A DNA stretch of 64,000 bases from Alphaproteobacteria bacterium (GCA_024742275.1 JANSYS010000019.1:1-64000), one strand, 5' to 3'. Counted from the stretch's first letter, positions 52,105 through 62,560 are shown. Numbers and translations: made by a program. The notes: generated by a model not told the origin, from the letters alone.

Positions 52105-53739
52105 ATGAATATTAAAACTTACTTATTTTTATTTATACTTTTTTTCTTACTTACATTTGGTGATCGAATTGTTGTAATAGTTGAAAATTTATGGAAAAAT
52201 GTTGCATCTCGTGTTTATGAAATTAATGATTCTTCAGAATCATTATTAGATTTTACTGGTTTAGATCAAACAGTATTTCAAGTTATTACAGATACAAAAA
52301 TAACTTTTGAAGATGTTGCTGGAAATGAAGAAGCAAAAGAAGAATTAGTAGAGGTTGTCAAATTTTTGAAAGAACCTGATAGCTTTTCAAAATTGGGTGC
52401 AGGAATACCAAAAGGCGTATTATTAGGTGGACCACCAGGTACAGGAAAAACCTTATTAGCAAAAGCTATTGCAGGAGAAGCAGGTACTCCTTTTTTAAAA
52501 GTTTCAGGCTCTCAATTTGTTGAATTATTAGTTGGTGTTGGAGCAGCAAGAGTGCGTGAGCTTTTTGAAAAAGCACGTTCAATAAAACCAGCAATTATCT
52601 TTATTGATGAAATTGATGCAATTGCTCGGGCTCGTTCAGGAAGTAATAGTATGGGTGGTGGAAATGATGAACGGGAACAAACATTAAACCAAATTTTAAC
52701 TGAAATGGATGGTTTTAAAGTTGATACTGGAATTGTAATAATCGCAGCTACCAATCGAATTGATATTTTGGATCCTGCAATTAAACGCGCTGGACGATTT
52801 GATCGACAAATAACAATCAATAATCCAAATTTACGTGAACGTCAAGCAATTTTAAAAGTCCATGCCCGTGGTAAAAAACTAGATCCAACTGTTTCTATTT
52901 CACGAATTGCACAGCGAACACTTGGTTTTTCAGGAGCCGATTTAGCCAATCTTCTGAATGAATCAGCTATTCTTGCTACACGTCGTGAAAAACAAACAAT
53001 TACTATGGAAGAAATTAATATTACTATTGATAGACTTGTTATTGGATTAGAAGGAAAACAAGTAAATCGTGTTAAAGCACGTCAATTAACCGGCTTTCAC
53101 GAAATGGGACATGCTTTTGTTGGTAGTTTGATTAATGAAAAGAGTGGAATTGAGAAATTAACTTTAGTACCACGAGGTCCAACTCAAGGCACTACTTGGA
53201 CACTTCCTTCACCAAGTCAGTATGATTCTCGTGATTTTTTTGTTAGTCAAGTTTTAATTGCTCTTAGTGGTCGTGCTTCCGAAGAAATTGTGGGTGGGAT
53301 ATCAGAGTGTACAGTAGGTGCTCAACAAGATTTAGCACAAATGACACGTAATTTACGTGTTATGATACTTCGTTATGCAATGTCACGTCTTCAAGAATTA
53401 AAACAACAAGCTCAACAACGTAATTTATTCTTTTTAGGAAGTGATGTTAAACAAGAATTGAATAATATTATTGATACATTTACAACAAGTTTTATGGATA
53501 GTACTTATCAAGAAGTTTTATCTTTTTTAGAAGCTATTCGTCCTGGAGGAGAACGTTTAGTTGATGAATTATTAGTTTCTGAAGAATTAAGTGGTCGTGA
53601 ATTAAGATCTGTTGCTAAAGAATATTTATCTAACTTAACAAAATTGGAAATTCTTTATAATAGCCGTCAATCGTCATTATTTGACATTATAACTCCAGAA
53701 TTACAACCTTTAACAAATGAAGTAAACAAAGAAATATAA
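52105..53739 (+). CDS. ftsH: FtsH thylakoid protease, shortened N-terminus
   Basis: A 544-residue membrane AAA+ zinc metalloprotease that removes damaged D1 and other thylakoid proteins. It has one membrane helix (residues about 4-25), Walker [10 protein letters not shown] near residue 109, Walker [13 protein letters not shown] near residue 165, and the SRH region [20 protein letters not shown] near residue 211. The zinc site is HEMGH near residues 332-336. Plastid FtsH is usually about 620-640 residues with two helices around a lumenal domain. Here that domain and one helix seem to be missing, while the catalytic parts are complete. Confidence 0.96.
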   Translation: MNIKTYLFLFILFFLLTFGDRIVVIVENLWKNVASRVYEINDSSESLLDFTGLDQTVFQVITDTKITFEDVAGNEEAKEELVEVVKFLKEPDSFSKLGAGIPKGVLLGGPPGTGKTLLAKAIAGEAGTPFLKVSGSQFVELLVGVGAARVRELFEKARSIKPAIIFIDEIDAIARARSGSNSMGGGNDEREQTLNQILTEMDGFKVDTGIVIIAATNRIDILDPAIKRAGRFDRQITINNPNLRERQAILKVHARGKKLDPTVSISRIAQRTLGFSGADLANLLNESAILATRREKQTITMEEINITIDRLVIGLEGKQVNRVKARQLTGFHEMGHAFVGSLINEKSGIEKLTLVPRGPTQGTTWTLPSPSQYDSRDFFVSQVLIALSGRASEEIVGGISECTVGAQQDLAQMTRNLRVMILRYAMSRLQELKQQAQQRNLFFLGSDVKQELNNIIDTFTTSFMDSTYQEVLSFLEAIRPGGERLVDELLVSEELSGRELRSVAKEYLSNLTKLEILYNSRQSSLFDIITPELQPLTNEVNKEI

Positions 53740-53750
53740 TTTATGTAAAT

Positions 53751-53785
53751 AAAAAAAAATTACTTATAATAAGTAATTTTTTTTT
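53751..53785. terminator. Hairpin between convergent ftsH and psaJ
   Basis: Sixteen-base arms (53751-53766, 53770-53785) with a 3-base loop, A run on one side and T run on the other. Works for either strand. Confidence 0.7.
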
Positions 53786-53790
53786 ATCAA

Positions 53791-53919
53791 CTAAAAACTT
53801 GGGAAAATTAATGGATCTGGATATACAAAATTTATAAAAATAATAAATCCAGATGTGATTGATAACCAAACAGTTAATAATACGGGTGCTGTTGATAAAT
53901 ATTTTAGAAAATTATTCAT
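53791..53919 (-). CDS. psaJ: Photosystem I subunit IX (PsaJ)
   Basis: A 42-residue single-helix PSI subunit: [20 protein letters not shown], then [10 protein letters not shown]. Downstream of psaF as in the conserved psaF-psaJ pair. Confidence 0.96.
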   Translation of the reverse strand: MNNFLKYLSTAPVLLTVWLSITSGFIIFINFVYPDPLIFPSF

Positions 53920-53973
53920 ATATATTTTTTTTAATAGATTATTATATGATATAGAATTAAATACCTTAAAATT

Positions 53974-54555
53974 TTAACGAGGAGATACTGTTATATCATC
54001 ATCGGATGCTAATAAATCACCATTAACAAATTCCTTCCAAGAATCGATTGGCCATAAAAAGCCAGAATTCATAATTGAAATAGCTACAGGAACATTAATA
54101 ATAATTTCATTTTCAAAAGCATTTGATGTTGTACTAGCATATTGTATATACTTTCTTCCTACCCATCCAATCCATCCAGTAATATAAAGAAATAATAAAC
54201 CTGGTAATATAAATTCATTTACATGATCAAATTGTCCACTAGCTATAATACGTGGTAATCCTTCTTTACCACACAGTAAATTTGAATTACCATATCTTTC
54301 AAAACGTGCTTTCGTTGCATCAATTTCTTTTAATAAAAATTTTGCTTCTTTACTATCAGGGGTATAAAGTTTTAATCTGTTTTCTAATTTTTTTACAGAT
54401 GATCCTAAACGTTTCTGAAATGCAGGTGATTCTTTACAAGGCTTTAAGGCATTAAAATCTGCATATGCTATTTGAACATTACTTGTTATTAATGAACAAG
54501 AAAATAATGTTAAACAACTAATTTTTGCAACTAATGTTTTAAAATTAAATTTCAT
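53974..54555 (-). CDS. psaF: Photosystem I subunit III (PsaF)
   Basis: A 193-residue protein with a lumen-targeting signal (residues 1-32, ending QIAYA). The basic lumenal helix SSVKKLENRLKLYTPDSKEA near residue 52 docks plastocyanin or cytochrome c6. Two membrane helices follow (FILPGLLFLYITGWIGWVGR). Intact. Confidence 0.97.
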   Translation of the reverse strand: MKFNFKTLVAKISCLTLFSCSLITSNVQIAYADFNALKPCKESPAFQKRLGSSVKKLENRLKLYTPDSKEAKFLLKEIDATKARFERYGNSNLLCGKEGLPRIIASGQFDHVNEFILPGLLFLYITGWIGWVGRKYIQYASTTSNAFENEIIINVPVAISIMNSGFLWPIDSWKEFVNGDLLASDDDITVSPR

Positions 54556-54679
54556 TTGAAGATAAATATCGTTAAAAATAAGTTTCGCTAGTAGAATCGA
54601 TATATATATGTATATATATTATAATACAGAATAAAATTAGTAAAATTTTTTCGAATTAATCCTTAAGATTTATAAATAA

Positions 54680-54753
54680 CGGGATTGACGGGACTCGAAC
54701 CCGCAACTTCCGCCGTGACAGGGCGGTGCTCTAACCAATTGAACTACAAACCC
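54680..54753 (-). tRNA. trnD: tRNA-Asp (GUC)
   Basis: Anticodon GTC, discriminator G, T-loop TTCGAGT. One T-T mismatch at the fourth acceptor pair (GGGTTTG/CAATCCC). Confidence 0.93.
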
Positions 54754-54754
54754 G

Positions 54755-54842
54755 AGGAGAGAGAGGGATTCGAACCCTCGGTATAAACAAATTATACAAA
54801 AGATTAGCAATCTCTCGCGATCGACCACTCTGCCATCTCTCC
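54755..54842 (-). tRNA. trnS: tRNA-Ser (GCU)
   Basis: Class II tRNA with a long variable arm and anticodon GCT. The acceptor arms GGAGAGA and TCTCTCC pair. Its 3' end lies 1 base from trnD. Confidence 0.94.
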
Positions 54843-54878
54843 ATTTTTTTAATGTTTCAATAATAACTTTATTTAGGG

Positions 54879-54952
54879 TGGCTTCGGTTGGATTTGAACC
54901 TACGACCTAGGGCTTATGAGTCCCCCACTCTAACCAGCTGAGCTACGAAGCC
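54879..54952 (-). tRNA. trnM: tRNA-Met (CAU), elongator type
   Basis: The acceptor arms GGCTTCG and CGAAGCC pair perfectly, with loop CTCATAA. One A-G mismatch closes the anticodon loop and one A-A mismatch lies in the T-stem. It pairs at position 1-72, so it is not the initiator. Ile2 identity cannot be excluded. Confidence 0.85.
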
Positions 54953-54991
54953 CTTTTTTTGTATAAATATATATTGTACTTTAATTCAGTT

Positions 54992-55024
54992 AAAAATGTA
55001 AGATATTAATTATCTTACATTTTT
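54992..55024. terminator. Hairpin downstream of petD
   Basis: Thirteen-base arms (54992-55004, 55012-55024) with a 7-base loop, ending 5 bases from the petD stop. Likely 3'-end element of petB-petD. Confidence 0.65.
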
Positions 55025-55029
55025 AGACA

Positions 55030-55512
55030 TTAAAAGAATCCTAGTGTAACTGCTTTATCAATTGGCATTGTTGCACCAATTCCGAACCAAATGGCAAATA
55101 TTGTCCCTATAAAGAAGACCAACATTGCAATCGGACGTCTAAACGGGTTTTGAAATTTGTTAACATTTTCAATAAATGGAACTGTTAATAAACCTAAAGG
55201 TACTGCTGCCATAGAAGCGACACCTAGTAATTTATTAGGTAAAATACGTAATAAATTAAAAGTGGGATAAAAATACCATTCTGGTAATATTTCTAATGGT
55301 GTCGCAAACGGATTTGCTTTTTCACCAAATCCTGATGGTTCTAATATTGACAATCCAATAATAGAAGCAAACGTTCCAAGTATTACCACTGGAAAAATAT
55401 AAAGTAAATCATTAGGCCATGCAGGTTCACCATAATAGTTGTGACCCATTCCTTTTGCTAATTTTGCACGTAGTTTTGGATCTGAAAGATCCGGTTTTTT
55501 AATAACAGACAT
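55030..55512 (-). CDS. petD: Cytochrome b6f subunit IV (PetD)
   Basis: A 160-residue protein with three membrane helices. [20 protein letters not shown] at the N-terminus and the Q-site motif [13 protein letters not shown] near residue 76. It follows petB by 69 bases. No intron. Confidence 0.98.
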   Translation of the reverse strand: MSVIKKPDLSDPKLRAKLAKGMGHNYYGEPAWPNDLLYIFPVVILGTFASIIGLSILEPSGFGEKANPFATPLEILPEWYFYPTFNLLRILPNKLLGVASMAAVPLGLLTVPFIENVNKFQNPFRRPIAMLVFFIGTIFAIWFGIGATMPIDKAVTLGFF

Positions 55513-55581
55513 AATATATATATATAATTTTCAATTATTTTGATTACTTTAAATAGTGTTTTATTAACTTAATTAGATAAT

Positions 55582-56229
55582 TTACAATGGTCCTGAAATT
55601 CCTTGTTTTCTTATCATTAAGAAATGAGCCAGCATTAGGACAGCTGTTAACAGTGGTAAAACAAAAGTATGTAAACTATAAAAACGTGTTAACGTTCCTT
55701 GACCAACACTTGTTCCACCACGTAACAGTTCGACTAAAGTATTTCCTACAACAGGTATTGCTTCTGGAACTCCTGTTACAATTTTACAAGCCCAGTATCC
55801 AACTTGATCCCAAGGTAATGAATAACCGGTAACACCAAAAGATACCGTTACGGAAGCTAAAATTACGCCAGTTACCCATGTTAGTTCTCTTGGTTTTTTG
55901 AATCCACCTGTTAAGTAGACACGAAAGGTATGTAAAATCATTGTTAATACCATCATACTTGCAGACCAACGATGAATTGAACGAATTAGCCAACCAAAAT
56001 TAACTTGAGTCATCATATATTCAACAGAAGCAAATGCATCAGCAACAGAAGGACGATAATAAAAAGTCATTGCAAATCCCGTTGCAACTTGTACTAAGAA
56101 ACAAACAAAAGTTATACCACCTAAACAATAAAAGATATTGACATGTGGAGGTACATACTTACTTGAAATATCATCAGCAATTGCTTGAATTTCAAGACGT
56201 TCTTGGAACCAATTGTAAACTTTTCCCAT
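55582..56229 (-). CDS. petB: Cytochrome b6 (PetB)
   Basis: A 215-residue protein with four membrane helices and four haem-ligand histidines ([20 protein letters not shown], and the later [10 protein letters not shown] and [11 protein letters not shown]). The covalent haem cysteine lies near residue 35 (YCLGGITFV). Intact. Confidence 0.98.
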   Translation of the reverse strand: MGKVYNWFQERLEIQAIADDISSKYVPPHVNIFYCLGGITFVCFLVQVATGFAMTFYYRPSVADAFASVEYMMTQVNFGWLIRSIHRWSASMMVLTMILHTFRVYLTGGFKKPRELTWVTGVILASVTVSFGVTGYSLPWDQVGYWACKIVTGVPEAIPVVGNTLVELLRGGTSVGQGTLTRFYSLHTFVLPLLTAVLMLAHFLMIRKQGISGPL

Positions 56230-56323
56230 TATTAAAATAAAAGAATATTCTCTAATTATTTTTCACATTTAAGCACAAAATAAATTAATTAATATAAAAC
56301 CAGCAATACCTATTATTTTAAGA

Positions 56324-56431
56324 TTATGTATTGTTTGGGTTTCGCGATGAATCGCTTGATAATAAGCCAAATACAGCAATTGTAATAAAAAAAAATGCTG
56401 TTGCGTAAACAAATAATTTTAATGCTAGCAT
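56324..56431 (-). CDS. psbI: Photosystem II subunit PsbI
   Basis: A 35-residue single-helix PSII subunit: [20 protein letters not shown], then the tail [14 protein letters not shown]. Typical length. Confidence 0.95.
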   Translation of the reverse strand: MLALKLFVYATAFFFITIAVFGLLSSDSSRNPNNT

Positions 56432-56487
56432 ATGTTTAAATATAATCTTAAGTTAATATAGGGTACTAAAGAAAAATTTTATAAAAT

Positions 56488-56775
56488 TTATATAGTTTCA
56501 ACCAATCTACGAATAATTTCACGTTGACGAATTAATGTCCAGCAAAATGAAAATGTGATAAATATTAATAGTACTTGACTAAACAATAAAATCGGGTCTA
56601 ATCTCCAACCATGAATAACAATTATTGAACTATAAACAATACCTAACGTCGTTATAAAAATATCCCAGTCTGTTGCTAAATTTGGATTTACAAATCGTAA
56701 AGCATATAAACAAATCATAGCAAAAGCAAAACTAACGCCAATAAGAAGTGCAGGTTCAATAATTATATTAATCAT
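56488..56775 (-). CDS. ycf66: Ycf66 membrane protein
   Basis: A 95-residue protein with three hydrophobic segments. EPALLIGVSFAFAMICLYAL, the loop NPNLATDWDIFITTLGIVYS, and HGWRLDPILLFSQVLLIF match Ycf66 of cyanobacteria and some plastids. Its role is not settled; it is linked to photosynthetic lineages. It starts 3 bases after psbX, so the two are co-transcribed. Confidence 0.9.
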   Translation of the reverse strand: MINIIIEPALLIGVSFAFAMICLYALRFVNPNLATDWDIFITTLGIVYSSIIVIHGWRLDPILLFSQVLLIFITFSFCWTLIRQREIIRRLVETI

Positions 56776-56777
56776 TT

Positions 56778-56903
56778 TTAAGCCCCAATACGCTCAAGTG
56801 GATCTAAACGACTTACAATAATTAAAGCAAGAGTAATAGGTACAATTACAATAATTAGTCCCCCAAATAAGCTTCCTAAAAAATTTGATAATGATGCTGT
56901 CAT
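56778..56903 (-). CDS. psbX: Photosystem II subunit PsbX
   Basis: A 41-residue single-helix subunit: MTASLSNFLGSLFGGLIIVI, then VPITLALIIVSRLDPLERIG. Directly upstream of ycf66. Confidence 0.94.
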   Translation of the reverse strand: MTASLSNFLGSLFGGLIIVIVPITLALIIVSRLDPLERIGA

Positions 56904-56946
56904 GATTTGTATTTTATAAAATTAGGTAAATGATTTCTTTTTTTTG

Positions 56947-57261
56947 TTATGTATTCGGAAGTATTTGGTTGTTAGATGAAAATTCATTATCCGGAGTTAA
57001 AAATAACATACAATGGCATTCTTTTCGTTCACGCATCGGAACACAAGGACAATTCCAATAAGCTAAACTAATTTCATCTTCTTTATTATCATAATAGCGA
57101 CATGGACATAATGGTGCACCATATAATTCTTTATTTTTTGCTAATCCTTGAATAACGGATTCTGTTACTTCTGTATCAATACAAAAAAAAGTATTTGTAG
57201 ATTTTGCATAGTTTGCTGCAAATTGTTTCATTGCCTTTATGATTTTTGCGTTAATACTCAT
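56947..57261 (-). CDS. ftrB: Ferredoxin-thioredoxin reductase catalytic chain
   Basis: A 104-residue beta subunit holding a [4Fe-4S] cluster and a redox disulphide. The three cysteine pairs CPC, CPC and CHC lie near residues 52, 71 and 82 (GAPLCPCRY, YWNCPCVPM, KECHCMLF). It passes electrons from ferredoxin to thioredoxin, classically switching Calvin-cycle enzymes with light. It is intact although the Rubisco locus is dead, so thioredoxin control of other targets, such as ATP synthase or lipid and tetrapyrrole synthesis, presumably keeps it. Confidence 0.97.
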   Translation of the reverse strand: MSINAKIIKAMKQFAANYAKSTNTFFCIDTEVTESVIQGLAKNKELYGAPLCPCRYYDNKEDEISLAYWNCPCVPMRERKECHCMLFLTPDNEFSSNNQILPNT

Positions 57262-57400
57262 AATTTTAAAAATATATAGCTAGTACTTTTTTTTATTTAT
57301 TACTTAATATTATTAATTTTTATAATTATGAATAAGTAATTGAACGAGATAAAAATATACTATAATAGTAGAGTATATAAATTATATTAATGAGGTCCTA

Positions 57401-57511
57401 ATGATTGCTCTTTATCTCCCAGCTATATTAATACCTATTATTGGAATATTTTTACCTGGAATTGCCATGGCTGTATTATTTATCTATATTGAAAAAGAAA
57501 ACGTTGAGTAA
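57401..57511 (+). CDS. psaI: Photosystem I subunit VIII (PsaI)
   Basis: A 36-residue single-helix PSI subunit. MIALYLPAILIPIIGIFLPG, then IAMAVLFIYIEKENVE, matches the family. Confidence 0.95.
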   Translation: MIALYLPAILIPIIGIFLPGIAMAVLFIYIEKENVE

Positions 57512-57561
57512 TTTTTTACCTCAATGTTTTCTGATAATAAATAAACGATAACTTTCATTAA

Positions 57562-57684
57562 TTATAATGAAGAACCTAATCCTGCATATGAACCATAAAT
57601 GAAAAGACTTAAAACCGTCAAAACACCCATTCCACCAACCACTGCAATTACCCAAAGAGGTATACGTCTATTAGTATCTGCCAT
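57562..57684 (-). CDS. psbJ: Photosystem II subunit PsbJ
   Basis: A 40-residue subunit: [20 protein letters not shown], ending [11 protein letters not shown]. Last gene of psbE-psbF-psbL-psbJ. Confidence 0.97.
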   Translation of the reverse strand: MADTNRRIPLWVIAVVGGMGVLTVLSLFIYGSYAGLGSSL

Positions 57685-57728
57685 AAAAGTTAAATAATTT
57701 AAAAAGTAAAAAAAATTTCTTTTGAGAG

Positions 57729-57987
<259 letters not shown>

Positions 57988-58030
57988 AAAGATATGAGTG
58001 ATAAATTAATTTTTTAAGTTATTAAGCTAA

Positions 58031-58276
58031 TTATTTAAGGTCTTCTAGCTCTTGGTTTACATTGAAGCGTTCATTTGCTAATGGTACTTGTTGTCTATCT
58101 TGTGTGAAGTATTCATCTGGACGTGGTGTTCCAAATACATCATAAGCTAATCCAGTACTAACAAAGAGCCATCCTGATAAGAATAATGTCGGAATAGTAA
58201 TACTATGAATAATCCAATATCGAATACTTGTTAAAATATCTGTAAAGGGACGTTCCCCTGTTGATCCACCAGACAT
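58031..58276 (-). CDS. psbE: Cytochrome b559 subunit alpha
   Basis: An 81-residue PSII haem subunit: [20 protein letters not shown], haem histidine in [13 protein letters not shown], and a lumenal tail. First gene of the psbE-F-L-J operon. Confidence 0.98.
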   Translation of the reverse strand: MSGGSTGERPFTDILTSIRYWIIHSITIPTLFLSGWLFVSTGLAYDVFGTPRPDEYFTQDRQQVPLANERFNVNQELEDLK

Positions 58277-58409
58277 GTTTTTACTAATTAATGTGTAGTA
58301 AAAATTCTTCTTTTGTCACTCCTTAACGATAGAAAACTTTTTGTATAACTATTATTATACAAAAAAAATATAGTACTAATCCTCTAATTTACATCTTATA
58401 TTTATAGAA

Positions 58410-58480
58410 AGCGGGTAGTCAGAATCGAACTGACATAATCAGCTTGGAAGGCTGAAGTTTTACCACTAAACTATACCCGC
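58410..58480 (-). tRNA. trnG: tRNA-Gly (UCC)
   Basis: The acceptor arms GCGGGTA and TACCCGC pair perfectly, with anticodon TCC. A short stem (58481-58487 with 58491-58497) precedes it. Confidence 0.95.
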
Positions 58481-58547
58481 TAAGGCTTATAGCCTTATAT
58501 ATTACTATATTTTGAAAAAAAACAAAAATCTTTTTTGTAAACTATAT

Positions 58548-59099
58548 CTATATTATTAAATTTTCTAAGGGAACATTTAAAAAAGTCGATAATTCAATAG
58601 CTTTTTTTTCTGTTTCACTTGGATTTAATAATATTTGAGCAGGGAATAAAGGAATTTCTCTACGATCTTTTAAAACTAGTAAAATATTGCAGCGTGGATT
58701 TAAACCTTGCTTTATTAAAAACTTTATTTTTTTTATACTTTTAAATTCATAAGATAAAAAAATTGTTCTATTTTTTCCTGGGAACCCAAGTCGAACAACT
58801 CTAATCATATTTTCAATTTTCGAAAACTCGTTATAACCACTCCCAACATTTAAAACAATAGTTAATAAATTGTAGATTGCTAAACCTAATGCTCCTGTTC
58901 CATAAAATAGCATTACAATTCCTTGTGGTATAAAACTTATTTGACTTGTATCTGTTATATTCAATACGTTAGTATGTAGGTAACTTGATAATCCAGCTAA
59001 AAAAAAACCGCCACCAGCAAAAAAAAGGATTACCATAATACCAATACTACGAATATTTCGTGCTCCATTAATTGGTTCACGTATAATTGTTTTATTCAT
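58548..59099 (-). CDS. ycf4: Photosystem I assembly protein Ycf4
   Basis: A 183-residue thylakoid protein that scaffolds PSI assembly. Two membrane helices (residues about 17-40 and 57-85) and a soluble part follow, with GLNPRCNILLVLKDRREIPL and a C-terminal EKKAIELSTFLNVPLE. I start at 59099, giving MNKTIIREPINGARNIRS, rather than at an ATG 30 bases upstream. Confidence 0.95.
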   Translation of the reverse strand: MNKTIIREPINGARNIRSIGIMVILFFAGGGFFLAGLSSYLHTNVLNITDTSQISFIPQGIVMLFYGTGALGLAIYNLLTIVLNVGSGYNEFSKIENMIRVVRLGFPGKNRTIFLSYEFKSIKKIKFLIKQGLNPRCNILLVLKDRREIPLFPAQILLNPSETEKKAIELSTFLNVPLENLII

Positions 59100-59129
59100 T
59101 TGATTATTATTTATTTTTATTAAAAACAA

Positions 59130-59225
59130 TTAAATCAATTTAATTGTTTTTAAGCCTATATATAATCCTGTCACTAATCCAAACATTAAACCACAAAGGA
59201 TTAAATAATTTAAAAAAACGGTCAT
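59130..59225 (-). CDS. petL: Cytochrome b6f subunit PetL
   Basis: A 31-residue single-helix protein: MTVFLNYLILCGLMFGLVTG, then LYIGLKTIKLI. Size, helix position and IGL-K-IKLI ending fit PetL. Upstream of ycf4. Confidence 0.85.
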   Translation of the reverse strand: MTVFLNYLILCGLMFGLVTGLYIGLKTIKLI

Positions 59226-59380
59226 TTTCTTTTATTATATAATTAATTTTTTTTATATTTTGACTATCATACTCTATAGTATATAAAATAAAAAAGTATA
59301 AAATCAATAAAAAATTTAATTCACTCTATTATAATAATATAATATAATAGAATAAGTTTATAAACATATAAATATAGCAT

Positions 59381-59938
59381 ATGATAATAAATAAAGCTGA
59401 GCAATTTAAGTTTTTAAGCATGGAAGAGATCTCAACAGTAGAAAGTAATCTAACAGTAGGATCTAGTTTAAAAAAGTCTCCATTTGATGTTGTTTCTGTT
59501 TACCGGCAAGATCCTTTTGTAGCTAACTTATCAACACCTATTACGACTTCAACACTTACAAGAACATATTTAAGTCTTTTACCAGCATATAAAAACGGTT
59601 TATCGCCATTGCTACGTGGTCTTAATATTGGATTTATTCATGGTTATTTTCTTTTAGGACCTTTTGTTAAATTAGGTCCTTTACGCCATAGTGAAGTTGC
59701 AAACTTTGTTGGTTTTGTATCAACGCTTAGTTTAATTATAATTTTAACTGTATGTCTTTTAATTTATGGTATTGTAACATTTTCGAATAAAAAGACGCAA
59801 ATAAAACAATTTACAACAATAGATTTTTTAAATTCAAAAGGATGGAATCAATTTACTTCTGGCTTTATTCTTGGTGGATTTGGAGGAACAAGTGTAGGGT
59901 ATGTTATCTTAAAACTCTTTGGTTCAACTATTGGTTGA
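59381..59938 (+). CDS. psaL: Photosystem I subunit XI (PsaL)
   Basis: A 185-residue membrane subunit used in PSI oligomerisation or antenna contact. Core motifs: [20 protein letters not shown] near residue 41, [22 protein letters not shown] near residue 68 and [20 protein letters not shown] near residue 93. The N-terminus is about 35-40 residues longer than usual; a later ATG at 59420 would shorten it. Confidence 0.96.
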   Translation: MIINKAEQFKFLSMEEISTVESNLTVGSSLKKSPFDVVSVYRQDPFVANLSTPITTSTLTRTYLSLLPAYKNGLSPLLRGLNIGFIHGYFLLGPFVKLGPLRHSEVANFVGFVSTLSLIIILTVCLLIYGIVTFSNKKTQIKQFTTIDFLNSKGWNQFTSGFILGGFGGTSVGYVILKLFGSTIG

Positions 59939-60023
59939 TTTTTTTTGTATGAAGGTTGATTTTTGATTAAAGGTTTGTTATTATATTATTTTAAATGCAT
60001 TTCTATAATTAAAGGTAAATATT

Positions 60024-60323
60024 ATGGCAACATATAAAGTTAGATTACTGAACGAGGAACAAAATTTAGATGTTACAATTGATTGTGCAGATGATAAATT
60101 TATCCTTGAAGCAGCAGAAGATAACAATGTTGAATTACCTTATTCATGTCGGGCAGGATCTTGTTCAACATGTTTAGGTAAAGTTACAGAAGGAACAATT
60201 GATCAAGCAGATCAAACCTTTTTAGATGATGAACAAACAGGTGCTGGATTTGTTTTAACATGTGTTGCATATCCGACATCAAATTGTACAATTTTAACTC
60301 ATGAAGAAGAAAATTTATACTAA
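60024..60323 (+). CDS. petF: [2Fe-2S] ferredoxin
   Basis: A 99-residue electron carrier from PSI. The cluster cysteines lie in [13 protein letters not shown] near residues 42-50 and in LTCVAYP near residue 79. Intact. Possible sinks here are FTR, NADP reduction, nitrogen or sulphur assimilation and cyclic flow, since the plastid Rubisco genes are dead. Confidence 0.98.
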   Translation: MATYKVRLLNEEQNLDVTIDCADDKFILEAAEDNNVELPYSCRAGSCSTCLGKVTEGTIDQADQTFLDDEQTGAGFVLTCVAYPTSNCTILTHEEENLY

Positions 60324-60340
60324 TTTTCTAATTTTATTAT

Positions 60341-60371
60341 TGTGATAAGTATTTAATTTTTACTTATCACA
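60341..60371. terminator. Hairpin between convergent petF and rps10
   Basis: Eleven-base arms (60341-60351, 60361-60371) with a 9-base T-rich loop, followed by a T run. Confidence 0.7.
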
Positions 60372-60392
60372 GTATTTTTTTCTAATTTATTT

Positions 60393-60704
60393 TTACTTTT
60401 TTTCCAATATTTTTAAAGAACAAGCTACACCTGAGGGTAATTCTGTTTTAAGTAATAAATCAACAATTTTTGTTGAATTTGTTGATATATCAAAAAATCT
60501 TTTTGATAAACGCACTTCAAAATGTTCTCTTGAATCTTTATCGACATGAGGTGATCGAAGAACACAAAAACGTTTGATTCGTGTTGGTAGGGATACTGCA
60601 CCTGAAATTGTACAATCGGTTCCAATTAAAGTATCATACAATTGTTGTGAGGCTTTATTTATAAGTTCACTATCAAACGATCTTAATAATATACGAAATT
60701 TCAT
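60393..60704 (-). CDS. rps10: 30S ribosomal protein S10
   Basis: A 103-residue protein. It has the S10 core ISGAVSLPTRIKRFCVLRSP near residue 33 and VDKDSREHFEVRLSKRFFDI. Last gene of the ribosomal super-operon, 14 bases after tufA, the order typical of red-lineage plastids. Confidence 0.96.
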   Translation of the reverse strand: MKFRILLRSFDSELINKASQQLYDTLIGTDCTISGAVSLPTRIKRFCVLRSPHVDKDSREHFEVRLSKRFFDISTNSTKIVDLLLKTELPSGVACSLKILEKK

Positions 60705-60718
60705 AATAATAATATTTT

Positions 60719-61945
60719 TTATTCAGTAATAGCCGTTACTAAACCAGAACCAACAGTACGACCACCTTCTCTAATTGCTAAGCGCATACCTTTTTCAATA
60801 GCAATTGGTGCAATTAATTCGATGCGCATTGTAATATTATCACCCGGCATAACCATATCTACTTTTTCTCCCTCAGAAGAGAACTCAATAATTTGACCTG
60901 TAACATCTGTTGTACGAACATAAAATTGTGGTCGGTACCCTTCAAAAATTGAGGTATGTCTTCCACCTTCATTTTTCGTTAAAATATATACTTCAGCCTC
61001 AAATTTTTTGTGTGGTTTGATAGAATTGGGTTTAGCTAAAACCATACCACGTGTTACATTTGATTTTTGAATACCACGTAGTAATACACCAATATTGTCC
61101 CCAGCCATTCCTTGATCTAATGTTTTTTGAAACATTTCTAACCCTGTCACCGTTACTGCTTTTGTTTCTTCAAATCCAATTAATTCAACATTATCGCCAA
61201 CTGTTACAACTCCACGCTCAATTCTACCAGTTGAAACAGTACCACGTCCCGTAATTGAAAAAACATCCTCAATAGCCATTAAAAAGGGTTTTTCTACTTC
61301 ACGTTCTGGTGTTGGAATGTAATCGTCAACATTTTCCATTAATTCAAAGATTTTATCAACCCATTGATTTTCACCTTTTTTGATCTGAGGGTTTGAAACC
61401 ACAGCTTCAAGAGCTAATAAAGCTGAACCAGCAACAAAAGGAACTTCATCACCTATGTAGTCATAATTTGATAACATTTCGCGTAATTCAAGTTCAACAA
61501 GTGCAATTATATCTTTATCATCAACTTGATCAACTTTATTTAAAAAAACAACTAAACGTTTTACTCCAACTTGACGTGCCAAAAGAATATGTTCACGGGT
61601 TTGTGGCATTGCTCCATCTGCTGCTGAAACAACAAGAATAGCTCCATCCATTTGAGCTGCACCAGTAATCATATTTTTGACATAATCTGCATGTCCTGGA
61701 CAATCAACATGTGCATAATGTCTTTTTTCTGTCTCATATTCTACATGTGCAGTATTAATCGTAATTCCACGTGCTCGTTCTTCAGGTGCTGCATCAATAT
61801 CTTCATACTTTTTCATTTTAGCATTACCTAATGTTGAAAGTGTTGCAGTAATTGCAGCCGTTAAAGTCGTTTTTCCATGGTCGACATGTCCAATTGTACC
61901 AATATTAATATGTGGTTTATTACGTTCAAATTTATCTCTAGCCAT
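60719..61945 (-). CDS. tufA: Elongation factor Tu
   Basis: A 408-residue GTPase that delivers aminoacyl-tRNA. G1 GHVDHGKT near residue 19, G3 DCPGHADY near residue 81, G4 NKVD near residue 136, and G5 SALLALEA near residue 174. The effector region [13 protein letters not shown] is intact. Its exchange factor tsf is also encoded in the window. Confidence 0.99.
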   Translation of the reverse strand: MARDKFERNKPHINIGTIGHVDHGKTTLTAAITATLSTLGNAKMKKYEDIDAAPEERARGITINTAHVEYETEKRHYAHVDCPGHADYVKNMITGAAQMDGAILVVSAADGAMPQTREHILLARQVGVKRLVVFLNKVDQVDDKDIIALVELELREMLSNYDYIGDEVPFVAGSALLALEAVVSNPQIKKGENQWVDKIFELMENVDDYIPTPEREVEKPFLMAIEDVFSITGRGTVSTGRIERGVVTVGDNVELIGFEETKAVTVTGLEMFQKTLDQGMAGDNIGVLLRGIQKSNVTRGMVLAKPNSIKPHKKFEAEVYILTKNEGGRHTSIFEGYRPQFYVRTTDVTGQIIEFSSEGEKVDMVMPGDNITMRIELIAPIAIEKGMRLAIREGGRTVGSGLVTAITE

Positions 61946-62072
61946 GATTCTTTTAATTTATTTTTTTTTGTTTAAGTTGGTATATTTTTTTAATACCATT
62001 AACTAATATTATTGCTATTGATCCTAAAGATCAATACTTTTAACTGTAATAATTAAATAAAGAACAGATTTT

Positions 62073-62540
62073 TTAACGAAATTGAGCGAATGCTTTATTT
62101 GCTTCAGCCATTTTATGAGTTTCTTCTTTTTTCTTTATAGCATTACCAAGTCCTTTTGAGGCCTCTAAAAGTTCATTTGCTAATTTTAACGCTATACCTT
62201 TACCAGAACGCTTTCTAGAAAATTCTACAACCCAACGAATAGCAATATTTGTTGCACGAAATTTATTTAATAGGGTTGGAACTTGATATGTAGCTCCACC
62301 AACACGTTTTGCTTTTAATTGTACTCGAGGACTAATGTTTCGTATAGCTTTTTCAAAAATTAATAATGGATTTTGGTTAGTTCGAAACTCGATTAAATCA
62401 AGTGCTTTATAAACAATTCGTCTAGCTAAACGTTTTTTACCATCTTTTAAAATTCGATTTACAAGTAAACTAACTAAAAAATTATCATATTTGAAATCTT
62501 TTTGTGGAAAACGTTTTTGTGTAGAAATACGACGTGACAT
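62073..62540 (-). CDS. rps7: 30S ribosomal protein S7
   Basis: A 155-residue primary rRNA-binding protein. SLLVNRILKDGKKRLARRIV near residue 24, and GGATYQVP near residue 81. An AGGAG ribosome-binding site sits just upstream of the ATG, in the 20-base gap after rps12. Confidence 0.98.
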   Translation of the reverse strand: MSRRISTQKRFPQKDFKYDNFLVSLLVNRILKDGKKRLARRIVYKALDLIEFRTNQNPLLIFEKAIRNISPRVQLKAKRVGGATYQVPTLLNKFRATNIAIRWVVEFSRKRSGKGIALKLANELLEASKGLGNAIKKKEETHKMAEANKAFAQFR

Positions 62541-62560
62541 ATTATATAATCTCCTTTTTA

